Positions 14,251-24,078 are shown, counted from the stretch's first letter. The stretch is 64,000 bases of DNA from Patescibacteria group bacterium (GCA_028688515.1 JAQTXZ010000001.1:620001-684000), one strand, 5' to 3'. Notes: generated by a model from the sequence alone, not told the origin. Numbers and translations are program-made.

Positions 14251-15309
14251 TTAAAACTGTTTTAAAAATCTCACATCATTCTGATACAGGATGCGGATAT
14301 CGTCGACCTTGGCGCCTTCTTTCATCATGGCCACGCGCTCCACTCCCCAGCCGAACGCAAAACCGGTGTACTTTTTTGGATCAACTCCACAAGCTTTTAA
14401 AACATTCGGGTGGACCATGCCTGCGCCGCCAATCTCCAGCCAGCCGCGTTTGCAGACTTTGCACTTCTTTTTATCCGCGCCGATTCCAGTGCCGCCGCAA
14501 ATGCCGCAAGAAATATCGACTTCGAAGGATGGCTCCGTGAATCTAAAATGATGCGGACGAATGCGAGAGACGCGGCCGGGGCCGAAAAATTGTTCGGCAA
14601 AATAATCCAAAATGCCGCGCAAGTGCGTGATATTGACGCCTTTGTCGACGAACAAACCTTCGAACTGATGGAACATCGGCGTATGAGTCGCATCGACCTG
14701 ACGGCGATAACATTTGCCGATGTCGATCATGCGGATGGGAAAATTATGGCGCTGCAGCTCGTGAATCTGACCATTGGACGTGTGCGGCGTCATGACCATT
14801 TTCCCTTTTTTAGATATCGGCGCATCCATAAAAAACGTTTCCCAGTCATCTCTCGCAGGATGTTCCGGCGGCATATTCAAAGCCTCAAACGCGTACCAAT
14901 CCCAGTCGATCTCCGGATAACGCGTGCGATAAAAACCGATTTTTTCAAAAATGGAAGTAATCTCGCGAATAGTGTGCGTCATTATATGCAAATGACCTTC
15001 CGGCGGACGCGCGCCCGGCTCTGTGACATCGACTCGTTCAGTTTCCGCAAGCGCGGAATATTTGCTGCTCGCGAGATCTTCGCGGCGAGCGGCAATCAAA
15101 TCCAAACCGTCTTGCTTGATTTGATTGGCAAGAGCGCCCAAGACGGGACGTTCCTCGGCCGTGACGTTAGCCAAGCCTTTGAGCATGGACGTCAGCTCTC
15201 CTTTGCGTCCCAGGTATTTGACCTCGATCACCTCTAAATCTTCGAGCGACTTAGCCGCCTTTACGTCGCGCTCTATTTCGAGCCGCAAAGCATCTAATTG
15301 ATCTTTCAT
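14251..15309 (-). CDS. pheS: Phenylalanyl-tRNA synthetase alpha subunit
   Basis: 352 aa, catalytic subunit. N-terminal coiled coil (residues 1-90), then the class II core: motif 1 region (IREITSIFEKIGF), DDWETFFMD, motif 2 (IGKCYRRQVDATHTPMFHQFEG), and motif 3 (FGWGVERVAMM). A two-pair Cys knuckle (CGICGG and CKVCKRGW, residues ~270-292) precedes GAGMVHPNVL. This zinc-like element occurs in some bacterial PheS but not all. First gene of pheS-pheT. No Shine-Dalgarno is seen; AT-rich heptad repeats lie directly upstream. Confidence 0.97.
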   Translation of the reverse strand: MKDQLDALRLEIERDVKAAKSLEDLEVIEVKYLGRKGELTSMLKGLANVTAEERPVLGALANQIKQDGLDLIAARREDLASSKYSALAETERVDVTEPGARPPEGHLHIMTHTIREITSIFEKIGFYRTRYPEIDWDWYAFEALNMPPEHPARDDWETFFMDAPISKKGKMVMTPHTSNGQIHELQRHNFPIRMIDIGKCYRRQVDATHTPMFHQFEGLFVDKGVNITHLRGILDYFAEQFFGPGRVSRIRPHHFRFTEPSFEVDISCGICGGTGIGADKKKCKVCKRGWLEIGGAGMVHPNVLKACGVDPKKYTGFAFGWGVERVAMMKEGAKVDDIRILYQNDVRFLKQF

Positions 15310-15315
15310 AAAACA

Positions 15316-15422
15316 AGAATTATGAATTTTAAATTAAGAATTAAGAATTCAGGTGTCGCTAAGCGAAAAGTTTGATTTAATGCCGAAGGCCACATCCATT
15401 CTTAATTCATAATTCTTAATTT
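15316..15422. repeat. Inverted pair of AT-rich heptad arrays
   Basis: Left arm GAATTAT, GAATTTT, AAATTAA, GAATTAA; right arm TTAATTC, ATAATTC, TTAATTT. A 47-bp unique core lies between. It sits between rseP and pheS. Confidence 0.85.
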
Positions 15423-15424
15423 GT

Positions 15425-16588
15425 TTACATTCCAACAATTCCCCTTATTCCTCCCCAAATAACTCCGCTATATTTGCCGATATCGCGCAAAGTTACAAGC
15501 AGTATCAGGATAATAAGCGAAATGAATGCGATTTGATGGATACGCGCCTCGAGCCTGCGTGCCATTGCGCGGCGGCGGACTTTTTCTATGACCAAGAACA
15601 GAACGCGTCCACCATCCAATGCGGGGATGGGCAAGAAGTTGACGACCGCCAGGTTAATGGAAAGAATGGCTGTAAATTGCAAAAGTGGGACGATCCCCTG
15701 CTTGGCGACTTGGCCGGTGATAACTGCAATACCTATCGGGCCGGCAACATCTTGTTCCACATGGTGCAATAAGACGATATCTCTGATCAATGTCCCAAAA
15801 CTAAAAACGACCTCTTTAGTGTAATTTGCAACAGTTTCGCCGGCATACCACAGCGCGCGGTCAAACCTAAAGCGCACTACGCCCACATCCGCCAAGCCGA
15901 CTCCGATGCCAAACTTGTTTATTTCATTGAGGAAAATCGGGCTGACCGTTGCAGAACCTTCTGCGCCGTCACGATCATATTTAACTTCAAATGGCTGATC
16001 GTTTTGTTTTGCTATCAGCACCTGCGCATCTTCGTACGTGTCTGGAGTTTCACCGCCGATGGAAACAATTTTGTCGCCCGGTTGCAAACCCGCTTTTGCA
16101 GCAGGCGCATCCGCTAACAGACTAGTGATTCTGACTTCGCGATTTAACACGTTTGCGTCTGCCGGAACTCCGTCGAGTATTGTCGTTGCGCCAAAAGTGA
16201 AGATGCCGGCAAAAATTGCAAATGCTAAAAGCCAGTTCATGGTAACGCCGGCGGCAAGAATAACAATGCGTTTCCAAATCGCTTTGGAAGCAAAAGCATC
16301 TTTATCCTTTAACGTTTCTTCTTCGCCGTTTTCGCCTTTGATGCGGACAAAACCTCCAAGCGGCAGCCAGTTGATGGACCAAATGGTATTTTTATATTCT
16401 TTTTCATCTTTGCGTCCGACCCTCTTCCATCTTCCGTTATCCTTAACGATACCGACGATCCTCGGAGGAAAACCGTAACCAAATTCATCCGCTTTTACTC
16501 CAAAGATGCGCGCCGCCAAAAAATGACCCAATTCGTGGATCAATACCAATGCGGACAAGACCAGCAAAAAAATTACAACAATAAACAT
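15425..16588 (-). CDS. rseP: Site-2 intramembrane zinc metalloprotease
   Basis: 387 aa, M50 family. HELGH at residues 18-22 lies in the first membrane segment. A central PDZ domain (TSLLADAPAAKAGLQPGDKIVSIGG, about residues 152-176, begins it) precedes a second active-site element NFLPIPALDGGRV in a membrane helix. Further membrane segments are at ~90-130, ~290-310 and ~355-375. Family members cut membrane anchors of anti-sigma factors or leftover signal peptides. No anti-sigma factor is in the window. The promoter lies 7 nt from the ATG, so the mRNA is probably leaderless. Confidence 0.95.
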   Translation of the reverse strand: MFIVVIFLLVLSALVLIHELGHFLAARIFGVKADEFGYGFPPRIVGIVKDNGRWKRVGRKDEKEYKNTIWSINWLPLGGFVRIKGENGEEETLKDKDAFASKAIWKRIVILAAGVTMNWLLAFAIFAGIFTFGATTILDGVPADANVLNREVRITSLLADAPAAKAGLQPGDKIVSIGGETPDTYEDAQVLIAKQNDQPFEVKYDRDGAEGSATVSPIFLNEINKFGIGVGLADVGVVRFRFDRALWYAGETVANYTKEVVFSFGTLIRDIVLLHHVEQDVAGPIGIAVITGQVAKQGIVPLLQFTAILSINLAVVNFLPIPALDGGRVLFLVIEKVRRRAMARRLEARIHQIAFISLIILILLVTLRDIGKYSGVIWGGIRGIVGM

Positions 16589-16595
16589 GCTAACA

Positions 16596-16624
16596 ATACT
16601 ACTTAAATATCAAACATTTGTCAC
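16596..16624 (-). promoter_or_regulatory. Leaderless-type promoter of rseP
   Basis: GTGACA (16619-16624), 17-nt spacer, TAGTAT (16596-16601), then 7 nt to the ATG at 16588. Confidence 0.75.
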
Positions 16625-16632
16625 GCACGAGC

Positions 16633-18024
16633 TTAATTATTGATGAGCTTGGATATCTCTTCCACTTTTTCCTTCATCAGAGCTTCGGTAGTCGCCTCGA
16701 CGGTTAACCTGACCAAAGGTTCTGTGTTTGAGGCGCGCAAGTTAAACCACCAAGCCTGCGCGTCGATCTTTGGATCGCCGTACTCGCAACGAATGCCGTC
16801 AAAGTCCAAAACCTTGGTGGCGGTTTTGACGTAAGCGGCAGTTACTTTGTTAAGAACACTTTTTGTATCCTTTACCTCAAAATTAATTTCGTCGGAATGA
16901 TGATAATAATCAATCCTTTGACGCATTGTGCTTAACGGCTCTTTGCTTTTCGCAAGATATTTGAGCATCAACAACGTGGCGTAATCACCGCTTTCCACAA
17001 ACCATAAATCGCTGAAATAAAAATGCATGGAGCATTCCCCGCCAAAAACCGCCTTCATTTCGCGCATGGCTTTTTTGATTTTTGCACTGCCCACGGAAAA
17101 AATTATCGGCTCTCCGCCTTCGCTTGCAATCGCCTCGGCAACCGACCACGACGATCGGATGTCAAACAGAACTTTTCCTCCTTTTTTTTCTTTTAAAACA
17201 AATCCTGCAAACAGCGCAGTCAAAATATCTCCTTTGATTTGCACGCCGGTCTCATCCACAAAACCGACTCTGTCCGCATCGCCGTCAAAAGCAACTCCGC
17301 AGACGAACGACTCTTGTTTGACGTTTTGACGCAGTTTTTCCAATGTTTCCGGCTTCATTGGATTTGCTTCGTGATTCGGAAAATTGCCGTCCAATTCAAA
17401 AAACATTTTCTCGGCTTTTATCCACGGACATTTTTCCAAAAGCTTTGGCATTACAAAACCCGCCATGCCGTTGCCCGCGTCGATCGCGACTTTCATCTCG
17501 GGCATATCACCGGGCAGATCCGCAAGTTTGATTATGTAATCGATGTAACGATCCAACGCGCCGTCATCGTGCGTGACATTTCCCTCTTGTGCGGCAAAAG
17601 GATTGACCGATTGTCCCTCGTCCGGCCAAGCATCCCTGATTTTATCCAAGCCGCTTTCGAGTCCAAGTTGCAAAAGATTTTGATCGACAATTTTAAAACC
17701 GTTGTACTTACTCGGACTGTGCGAAGCTGTGATCATGATTCCCAGATCATATTTGCCGTCCAACCCCATCAAGACATTGAACATAGGAGTTGAACAAAGG
17801 CCGATTTTGACGACGTCAACGCCTTGCAAAACAAGAGATGCAATAAGTGCGCCTTCGAGCTCCGGCGATGTAACTCTCATGTCGCGACCGACCATCACCC
17901 GTTTAAGCGAGTGAGACTTGACGAGCGCGATGCCCAGTTTTGAGGCAAAAGCAGCATCTATCAGCTGCGGAGACTCGCCTCGAATATCGTAAGCTTTAAA
18001 GACCGAAAAAACATCTTTGTTCAT
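16633..18024 (-). CDS. manB: Phosphomannomutase/phosphoglucomutase
   Basis: 463 aa from the ATG at 18024. In-frame upstream ATGs exist, but this one begins FKAYDIRG as in the family and has TAATAT exactly 7 nt before it. The phosphoserine loop is TASHSPSKYNG (S101). The Mg loop is DGDADR (247-252). The sugar-specificity loop is GGECSMH (family GGExSGH, about 328-334). The C-terminal phosphate-binding loop is RASNTEPLVR. It interconverts hexose 1- and 6-phosphates for glycan precursors. It is divergent from lemA, with 73 bp between the start codons. Confidence 0.93.
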   Translation of the reverse strand: MNKDVFSVFKAYDIRGESPQLIDAAFASKLGIALVKSHSLKRVMVGRDMRVTSPELEGALIASLVLQGVDVVKIGLCSTPMFNVLMGLDGKYDLGIMITASHSPSKYNGFKIVDQNLLQLGLESGLDKIRDAWPDEGQSVNPFAAQEGNVTHDDGALDRYIDYIIKLADLPGDMPEMKVAIDAGNGMAGFVMPKLLEKCPWIKAEKMFFELDGNFPNHEANPMKPETLEKLRQNVKQESFVCGVAFDGDADRVGFVDETGVQIKGDILTALFAGFVLKEKKGGKVLFDIRSSWSVAEAIASEGGEPIIFSVGSAKIKKAMREMKAVFGGECSMHFYFSDLWFVESGDYATLLMLKYLAKSKEPLSTMRQRIDYYHHSDEINFEVKDTKSVLNKVTAAYVKTATKVLDFDGIRCEYGDPKIDAQAWWFNLRASNTEPLVRLTVEATTEALMKEKVEEISKLINN

Positions 18025-18097
18025 ATTGGCAATATTATTGACCATGCGCGGCTTTTCGTCTATGATTAGGGTGAATAATTCATAGCTAAACAACAAT

Positions 18098-18673
18098 ATG
18101 TTCGGATGGATTTTATTGATAGTTGTCGTCTTAATCGCCGTTTGGCTCTGGGCGACCTACAACGGTCTGATCAAATCAAGAAATCAGACTGACGAAGCCT
18201 GGTCTGATATCGACGTACAGTTAAAACGCCGACACGATCTTATTCCGAATTTGATCGCAACCGTACAAGGTTACGCATCTCACGAAAGTTCTGTTTTTAC
18301 CAAAGTTACGGAAGCCAGATCTCAGGCCATGCAAGCAAATAGCATTGATGACAAGATTGCCGCCGAAAATCAGCTCATGGGAACTTTAAAGAGCCTGTTC
18401 GCAGTCGCAGAAAACTATCCGGAGCTGAAAGCCAACCAAAACTTTTTGCAATTGCAAACAGAACTTGCCGATACTGAAAATAAGGTCCAGGCAGCCCGCC
18501 GCTTCTACAACGGCAACGTGCGCGACTTCAACACAAAGATCCAAGTTTTTCCAACTAACATGATTGCAAACGCTTTAAGTTTTAAAGCGTACAAATTCTT
18601 CGAAGCCGGTGAAGACGAAAAGGCTGTCCCGGTCGTAAACTTCAACCAACCGACGCAGGGCAATCATCAATAA
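18098..18673 (+). CDS. lemA: LemA family protein
   Basis: 191 aa. One N-terminal membrane segment (residues ~2-22) is followed by an all-helical domain with the family signature: NQTDEAWSDIDVQLKRRHDLIPNL, then ENQLMGTLKSLFAVAENYPELKAN and FYNGNVRDFNTKIQVFP. Function is unknown in general. LemA is often next to HtpX or TPM-domain proteins, as here (htpX follows, with a repeat-filled 212-bp gap). Suggests a membrane quality-control pair. Confidence 0.95.
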   Translation: MFGWILLIVVVLIAVWLWATYNGLIKSRNQTDEAWSDIDVQLKRRHDLIPNLIATVQGYASHESSVFTKVTEARSQAMQANSIDDKIAAENQLMGTLKSLFAVAENYPELKANQNFLQLQTELADTENKVQAARRFYNGNVRDFNTKIQVFPTNMIANALSFKAYKFFEAGEDEKAVPVVNFNQPTQGNHQ

Positions 18674-18683
18674 TAACATTCTC

Positions 18684-18858
18684 TTGTCATTGCGAGCATA
18701 GTCCTACGGAGCGCGGCAATCTCCCTTCTGTCATCTGACATCTCGAGCGTAGTCCGACGGAGTCGAGAGATCTGGTTCGTACTTAGAACAAAGCAACCGT
18801 GTTAGAGGCGATGAGATTTCTCCACTTCGCTTTTACGCTCCGGTCGAAATGACAAATG
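18684..18858. repeat. Dispersed palindromic repeats, two units
   Basis: First unit TCATTGCGAGCATAGTCC to GGCAATCTC. The second runs from CTCGAGCGTAGTCCGACGG through AACAAAGCAAC to GGTCGAAATGACAAA. The second unit recurs inverted at 62228-62370 with few changes. Confidence 0.85.
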
Positions 18859-18885
18859 GGAAGATAGGAAGTTAATTGGTAAACC

Positions 18886-19779
18886 ATGTACAACCAAATC
18901 GAATCCAACAAAAGAAAATCCTGGGTTTTAATGGCCTTGTTTGTGGGGCTTCTGGCTTTGGTTGGATACGTCTATGGCTACGTTACCGATACGGGATACT
19001 TTGGGCTCGTCTTTGCCCTTGGCATCTCGACAATCTGGACTCTATTCTCTTGGTTCGGCGGATCAAGCATGACGCTCTGGTCTTGCGGCGCAAGCGAACT
19101 GACGGACAAATCGCAATTCCCGACCCTTTGGAACGTTGTCGAGAATCTGTCGATCACCGCAGGCGTGCCGATGCCAAAAGTCTATATCGTCAATGATCCT
19201 TCTCCCAATGCGTTTGCGACGGGGCGCGACCCCAAACACGCAAGCGTCGCGGTAACCACCGGACTCTTGAAACTCCTGGATAAAACCGAACTCGAAGGCG
19301 TTCTCTCGCACGAGCTCTCGCATGTAAAAAACTTTGACACGCGCTTGATGATATTAGCCGCAGTCCTGGTCGGTGCAATCGTTATGCTGGGCAACTGGAT
19401 GTTCCACGGCAGCTTATTTGGCCGACGAGGACGCGACCGCGACAGCGGCAACATTCTGATGATACTCGGCATACTATTTATCCTGCTTGCGCCTTTGGTC
19501 GGACAGCTGATCCAGCTTGCCATCTCGCGCAAACGAGAATACCTGGCCGATGCATCCGGCGCGTTGCTGACTCGCTATCCAGAGGGCTTGGCATCTGCAT
19601 TGGAAAAAATAAGAAACTCCGCCATCCCGATGCAGCAAACATCCAACGCAACAAACCATCTTTGGATATCCGATCCGACGGCAAAATCACTCGGTGAACG
19701 AGTCGGCGGATTATTCTCCACCCACCCGCCGATAAACGACCGCATCAAACTGCTAAGAGAAATGCTGGAAAAAGTATGA
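18886..19779 (+). CDS. htpX: Membrane zinc metalloprotease HtpX (M48)
   Basis: 297 aa. Two N-terminal membrane segments (residues ~14-32 and ~38-58), then the catalytic HELSH at 142-146. Two more hydrophobic segments follow (~155-172 and ~187-210), and the third zinc ligand Glu is in KREYLADASGALL. The C-terminal STHPPINDRI is the family end motif. Degrades damaged membrane proteins together with other quality-control proteases. No heat-shock operator is seen upstream; dispersed palindromes fill the gap to lemA. Confidence 0.96.
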   Translation: MYNQIESNKRKSWVLMALFVGLLALVGYVYGYVTDTGYFGLVFALGISTIWTLFSWFGGSSMTLWSCGASELTDKSQFPTLWNVVENLSITAGVPMPKVYIVNDPSPNAFATGRDPKHASVAVTTGLLKLLDKTELEGVLSHELSHVKNFDTRLMILAAVLVGAIVMLGNWMFHGSLFGRRGRDRDSGNILMILGILFILLAPLVGQLIQLAISRKREYLADASGALLTRYPEGLASALEKIRNSAIPMQQTSNATNHLWISDPTAKSLGERVGGLFSTHPPINDRIKLLREMLEKV

Positions 19780-19780
19780 A

Positions 19781-19936
19781 AAATAATTCAAAAAACAAAA
19801 AGCAAAATTCAAAATGACGGAGCGCGGCAATCTCCTGTCCGACTAACGCCTCGCTAGCTGTATCTATTAGAAGATTGCTTCGTCACTCCGATTTCCCTCG
19901 CAATGACAACCAACTGAATTTTGCTTTTTGAATTAT
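19781..19936. repeat. Nested repeat: heptad arms around a GCAATGAC palindrome
   Basis: Left arm ATAATTC, AAAAAAC, AAAAAGC, AAAATTC; right arm GAATTTT, GCTTTTT, GAATTAT. Between them lies a complete GGAGCGCGGCAATCTC ... CTCGCAATGAC element. Confidence 0.8.
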
Positions 19937-19942
19937 CCACTT

Positions 19943-22438
19943 ATGCTCCCCAACGATCTCATCCACCGCTTTACGGCCCACCTAAAAGAAACGCTTCAAA
20001 AAGCGTTGGGTTTTGCCGTGACAAACGGACGCGATCTGGTTGAGCCGGGAGACTTGGTTGTTGGATTACTGCATGAGAAAGGTGCTTTGGGCGGCGAGAT
20101 ACTTAAAAAAGCCGGCTGTAACGCGCAAGATGCCGCCTTGTTTTTTCAGAGCAGCCCGACGCAAAAAAAGAATGTCCTGGCAATGGATCTTTCGCCCGCT
20201 TCCAAAAAAATATTAGAAAAATGCATTGTGACGGCGCATTTGCGCGAACATAAGTTTGTCGGCACGGAACATTTGGCCGCGGCGATTGCGGAATGCGACG
20301 ACCCGACACTGTTGGATTTTTTCAAAGCCCACAACATAAACCTGCAGGTTTTGCGCGATCAGACGGAAGCAATACTACGCTCGGTTTCCAACTTCCCTTC
20401 GATGGACCAGGTCTTACAGCGCTCACAAGAAGAAGATGATGATATCGGCGGCATTTACGAAGAAAGGCACATGCCGTCTCCCATGTCCGGACAAAAAAAC
20501 TGGCGTTCGCATCCAACATCCATACTCGACAATTTTGCACGCAACTTAACCAAAGCGGAAGTCGCATCAAAACTCGATCCGGTTGTCGGGCGCGACAAAG
20601 AACTGGAAAGAATCATCGAAGTTTTAATACGGCGCACAAAAAGCAATCCTATTCTTTTGGGCGATCCGGGAGTCGGCAAGACGGCTATCGTCGAGGGCCT
20701 GGCCAAACGCCTGGCGGACGGCAACGTGCCGGATGCTTTGTACGGACACAGACTACTTTCTCTCGATTTGGCATCCACCGTTGCAGGCACAATGTATCGC
20801 GGAGAGTTTGAAGCGCGCTTAAAACAGATCGTTGACGAAGCGAAACAAGATCCGAAAACGATTTTATTTATAGATGAAATTCACAACATTGTCGGCGCCG
20901 GTTCCACATCCGGATCTTTGGACGCGGCAAATATTTTAAAGCCGGCTTTGGCGCGCGGCGAAATTCGCTGCGTCGGTGCAACAACTTGGACTGAATACAA
21001 AAAGCATATAGAGCCGGATGCTGCGCTTGAACGCCGTTTTCAGCCGATCATGATAGAAGAGCCGACAGCGGAAGCGACTTATGAAATGCTGAAAGGCTTG
21101 GAAAATCGTTATGCGGAACATCACAACGTAAAATTTCATCCGCAAACTTTAAGAGCTGCCGTAGATCTTGCGGGGCGTTTTATGACCGATCGCCTCTTTC
21201 CGGACAAGGCCGTTGATCTGATGGATGAAGCCGCCGCTTCGGTTGTTGCAAAAAGGCAATCTCGCGAGCAGATGGAACGTCTTTCCGTTTTTGATGCGGC
21301 CATCAGATCCAAAAAAGAAGAAGCTGAGCAATACGTGCAACGTCAAGAACTGGAACAGGCGGAGCAAGCCTCGGCTGACGCGGCCAAACTGGAGTTGGAT
21401 AAAAAAGCTCTCGACAAAGAACTGAGCGAACAGCGCCTGCACAACAAACCGATCATCAGACCGGAAGATGTTGCCGCAGTCGTCGCCAGAATCGCAAACG
21501 TCCCGATTTCTACAATCATATCTTCCGAAAGGGAAAAGTTGAATGGTTTGGAAGAGCGCCTGGCGCAAAGAGTTATCGGACAAATAGATGCCGTGGAACA
21601 AATTGCAGACGTGGTGCGCCGCGCAAAACTCGGCCTGCACGACCCAAGACGTCCGCGGGCTTCCGTTCTTTTAGTCGGCCCGTCCGGCACGGGCAAGACA
21701 GAGTTGGCGCGCGCTTTGGCGCAAGAACTGTTTGGCCGCGAAGACGCTTTAATTAAATTGGATATGTCGGAGTTTTCCGAACCTCACACTGTTTCCAAGC
21801 TCATCGGCTCCCCCGCCGGTTACGTGGGCTATCGCGAAAGCACAAAATTGACGGATGCAATCCGCAAAAAGCCGCATTGCGTGGTTTGTTTTGATGAAAT
21901 TGAAAAAGCGCATCAAGACGTTCAGCAAACCTTGCTGCAAATTTTGGAGGACGGACATATTACAGATGCGACCGGCAGACAAATCTCTTTTCGCAACGCA
22001 TACATTGTTTTGACGTCAAACGTAGGATCTGACCAATTGCAAAAAAAGCATCTGGGCTTTGGCCACGAAACCATCGAGCAGCAGCCTCTGATCGGCGAAG
22101 AAGTCAAACAGCGATTTAAGATAGAGCTCATCAATCGTTTGGATAGAATAATAATCTTCAACACATTGGATCACGATCATCTTAGGCGCATTTTGGAAAA
22201 AGAGCTCGCGGTCGTAATGCAGCGCTTGGAATCCACCCAGCGCGTGGCCTGCGAAGTCACGGATTCTGTCGGCGATTGGCTCATGAAACAAAGCTTGCCG
22301 CCCGAAGAAGGCGCGCGTGCCATCCGCCGCTTGATTGAACGCGAAGTCAGCGCGCCGCTTGGAAAATTTCTGATCGCCAAACAAAAAAAGTCTAAAATTA
22401 CAATTATGACAACGAATAAAGGGCTCAAATTCAAATAG
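19943..22438 (+). CDS. clpC: Clp ATPase, ClpC/ClpB type
   Basis: 831 aa from the ATG at 19943 (an upstream TTG lies in repeat DNA). N-terminal double Clp repeat (residues 1-145), first AAA+ with GDPGVGKT (K246) and LFIDEIHNIVGAG, and a short middle coiled coil (about 435-490). The second AAA+ has GPSGTGKTE and VVCFDEIEKAH, followed by the C-terminal sensor-2 domain. The short middle region fits ClpC more than ClpB. I see no clear ClpP-binding LGF/IGF loop, so unfoldase versus disaggregase is undecided. It uses ATP to thread proteins, and sits downstream of htpX in a quality-control block. Confidence 0.93.
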   Translation: MLPNDLIHRFTAHLKETLQKALGFAVTNGRDLVEPGDLVVGLLHEKGALGGEILKKAGCNAQDAALFFQSSPTQKKNVLAMDLSPASKKILEKCIVTAHLREHKFVGTEHLAAAIAECDDPTLLDFFKAHNINLQVLRDQTEAILRSVSNFPSMDQVLQRSQEEDDDIGGIYEERHMPSPMSGQKNWRSHPTSILDNFARNLTKAEVASKLDPVVGRDKELERIIEVLIRRTKSNPILLGDPGVGKTAIVEGLAKRLADGNVPDALYGHRLLSLDLASTVAGTMYRGEFEARLKQIVDEAKQDPKTILFIDEIHNIVGAGSTSGSLDAANILKPALARGEIRCVGATTWTEYKKHIEPDAALERRFQPIMIEEPTAEATYEMLKGLENRYAEHHNVKFHPQTLRAAVDLAGRFMTDRLFPDKAVDLMDEAAASVVAKRQSREQMERLSVFDAAIRSKKEEAEQYVQRQELEQAEQASADAAKLELDKKALDKELSEQRLHNKPIIRPEDVAAVVARIANVPISTIISSEREKLNGLEERLAQRVIGQIDAVEQIADVVRRAKLGLHDPRRPRASVLLVGPSGTGKTELARALAQELFGREDALIKLDMSEFSEPHTVSKLIGSPAGYVGYRESTKLTDAIRKKPHCVVCFDEIEKAHQDVQQTLLQILEDGHITDATGRQISFRNAYIVLTSNVGSDQLQKKHLGFGHETIEQQPLIGEEVKQRFKIELINRLDRIIIFNTLDHDHLRRILEKELAVVMQRLESTQRVACEVTDSVGDWLMKQSLPPEEGARAIRRLIEREVSAPLGKFLIAKQKKSKITIMTTNKGLKFK

Positions 22439-22484
22439 CATGGAACATGGAACACATAACATCTGATTGTTCCATGTTCCATGC
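22438..22484. repeat. Inverted CATGGAA heptad pair after clpC
   Basis: CATGGAA, CATGGAA, CACATAA, CATC opposite TTCCATG, TTCCATG. A related copy with the same ATAAC-GATTGTTC core is at 46621-46672. Confidence 0.82.
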
Positions 22485-22501
22485 CGTAAAGCTCGCACAT
22501 T

Positions 22502-24073
22502 ATGTCGGAGGAAAACCAAAACGAATTGATAGCCAGAGGACACGACCAAGCTTTTAGCGAGCTTGGCGGTTTACTTTCCAACTATCAACACAGCGACGAT
22601 ACAAATCGCGGAATGAGCGTCGACGCCATCAACGAAAATCTATACAGACAAAACCGCGACATAGTAAAAAAGTTGTTCGATTCGGCCGCTGCCATCAGAG
22701 ACAAGCCGGACCAGACTTTTACGATTCCGGAATTACCGGGGATCGCGATTCCAAAAAAACTTTTTTTGCAAGATCTCAAAACGCCATCCAGGCAGTTCAT
22801 GGCGAATTATGATAGAAAAAATTATCATAATCTTGAAAGTTTAAAAAAATCAAAAAGCGCCGCCGCTTACACGCCTTCATCGAGAAACAAGCCGTCCGCA
22901 CCTTCCAGTTCGCCCAACTTGCAATCCGCCAAAGAGGCGATGTTTGGAAAAGGTTTCGGCGGAATAGGCGACGCCCTCAAGGGCGTGGCTGGGCTTCAGT
23001 CGGCTGGACGAGGCAATAGTAAAAAGTCAAAGACTAGGGGGAGAACATTACAATCCGACATAGGAAACTCCGTTGGTCCGCAAAAAATTCTGCCGCCCCT
23101 TGGCCGCAGGATGGAGTTGGGACGAGCCATGAGTTTGAATGCGGCGCAGTCAGAAGCAAGACGAGAGCAGGGAGGCACGGGACCGAAAGAAGGTCTTGGG
23201 TTGAGTTCCGGCGGACTTGAATCAGAGCTTGACGAGAATCGCTCATCATCCCCGGATGCATCAATGCAAACCGAGCAAATGTACGATCCGCTTACGCAAC
23301 GCGGCTCGACCTTTGGGCAAACTCAGGATCGTTCCCCCGGCTCGATGGTAATAGAACCAACGGAAGAACTGGAGACTCGAGGCGGAGGCAGACCAGAGAG
23401 CGAGCTTGAGCGTCTTAAGAATTTTCAGTCAGCGCAACGCCAATCCTCACTTGCTTCAGAACAGTTGACCGGCGAACCGGGCATGGCCGCCAAAGCAAGC
23501 AAAGCAGTTTCCGGACCAGAAGGCTCGTCCGTCCAAAGAGTTGCTCAACCCGCAAAATACGCAAGCGGGGTAGTTGCCGCCGCGGCAGACACAAAGGCCG
23601 GAACAGGAAGTGACTTGGCGAGCGCATTATTTATGCGGGCAAAACAAATGCAAGCTCAAAATCAACAGAATCAAATAAACCAGCTTGAACAAGCTAAAAA
23701 CGCCTTCGAATCGCTTAAGCGTGGCAAGCAATCTTTTAAAAATCTTATCGATGCGGCACAAATGGCAGCATCAGGTTCGTGGGTAACACTAGTAACGCTT
23801 CTTGCGGAGTGGAACCTCGATATTATTAACAAGCATGTTGCCGACAGTAGAATTCCTTATCTTGAAAAAAAACCGTCTCCAGGTTCGACCGGCCTGGAAA
23901 AAACCATCTCCAACGTAAAAGACGGAGTCGTAATCTTCGCGGATATTGTACTTTCCATCTCATGCCTGGCTGCCAGCATGATCCCTTTGGTTATCATTAC
24001 ATTGATCATTTACGCGCAAGCACATTGGAGCATTACGCTTTCGATTGTATTTAATAAAATCTTCGGGCATTAA
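22502..24073 (+). CDS. Unknown Ser/Gly/Gln-rich protein with C-terminal membrane segments
   Basis: 523 aa. The first ~420 residues are low-complexity, rich in Ser, Gly, Gln and charged residues and with no signal peptide, so probably disordered and cytosolic. A helical stretch (LFMRAKQMQAQNQQNQINQL) follows. The last ~65 residues form two hydrophobic segments (VVIFADIVLSISCLAASMI and VIITLIIYAQAHWSITLSI). No motif is recognised. It starts a plus-strand block (TolB-like, DsbA-like and VirB2-like proteins), so a link to the secretion apparatus is plausible but only by position. Confidence 0.6.
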   Translation: MSEENQNELIARGHDQAFSELGGLLSNYQHSDDTNRGMSVDAINENLYRQNRDIVKKLFDSAAAIRDKPDQTFTIPELPGIAIPKKLFLQDLKTPSRQFMANYDRKNYHNLESLKKSKSAAAYTPSSRNKPSAPSSSPNLQSAKEAMFGKGFGGIGDALKGVAGLQSAGRGNSKKSKTRGRTLQSDIGNSVGPQKILPPLGRRMELGRAMSLNAAQSEARREQGGTGPKEGLGLSSGGLESELDENRSSSPDASMQTEQMYDPLTQRGSTFGQTQDRSPGSMVIEPTEELETRGGGRPESELERLKNFQSAQRQSSLASEQLTGEPGMAAKASKAVSGPEGSSVQRVAQPAKYASGVVAAAADTKAGTGSDLASALFMRAKQMQAQNQQNQINQLEQAKNAFESLKRGKQSFKNLIDAAQMAASGSWVTLVTLLAEWNLDIINKHVADSRIPYLEKKPSPGSTGLEKTISNVKDGVVIFADIVLSISCLAASMIPLVIITLIIYAQAHWSITLSIVFNKIFGH

Positions 24074-24078
24074 ACATT

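Noticed and set aside
14410-15237. 275-codon open frame on the plus strand
   Set aside because: Antisense shadow of pheS.
21149-21640. 163-codon minus frame
   Set aside because: Antisense shadow of clpC, no start signals.
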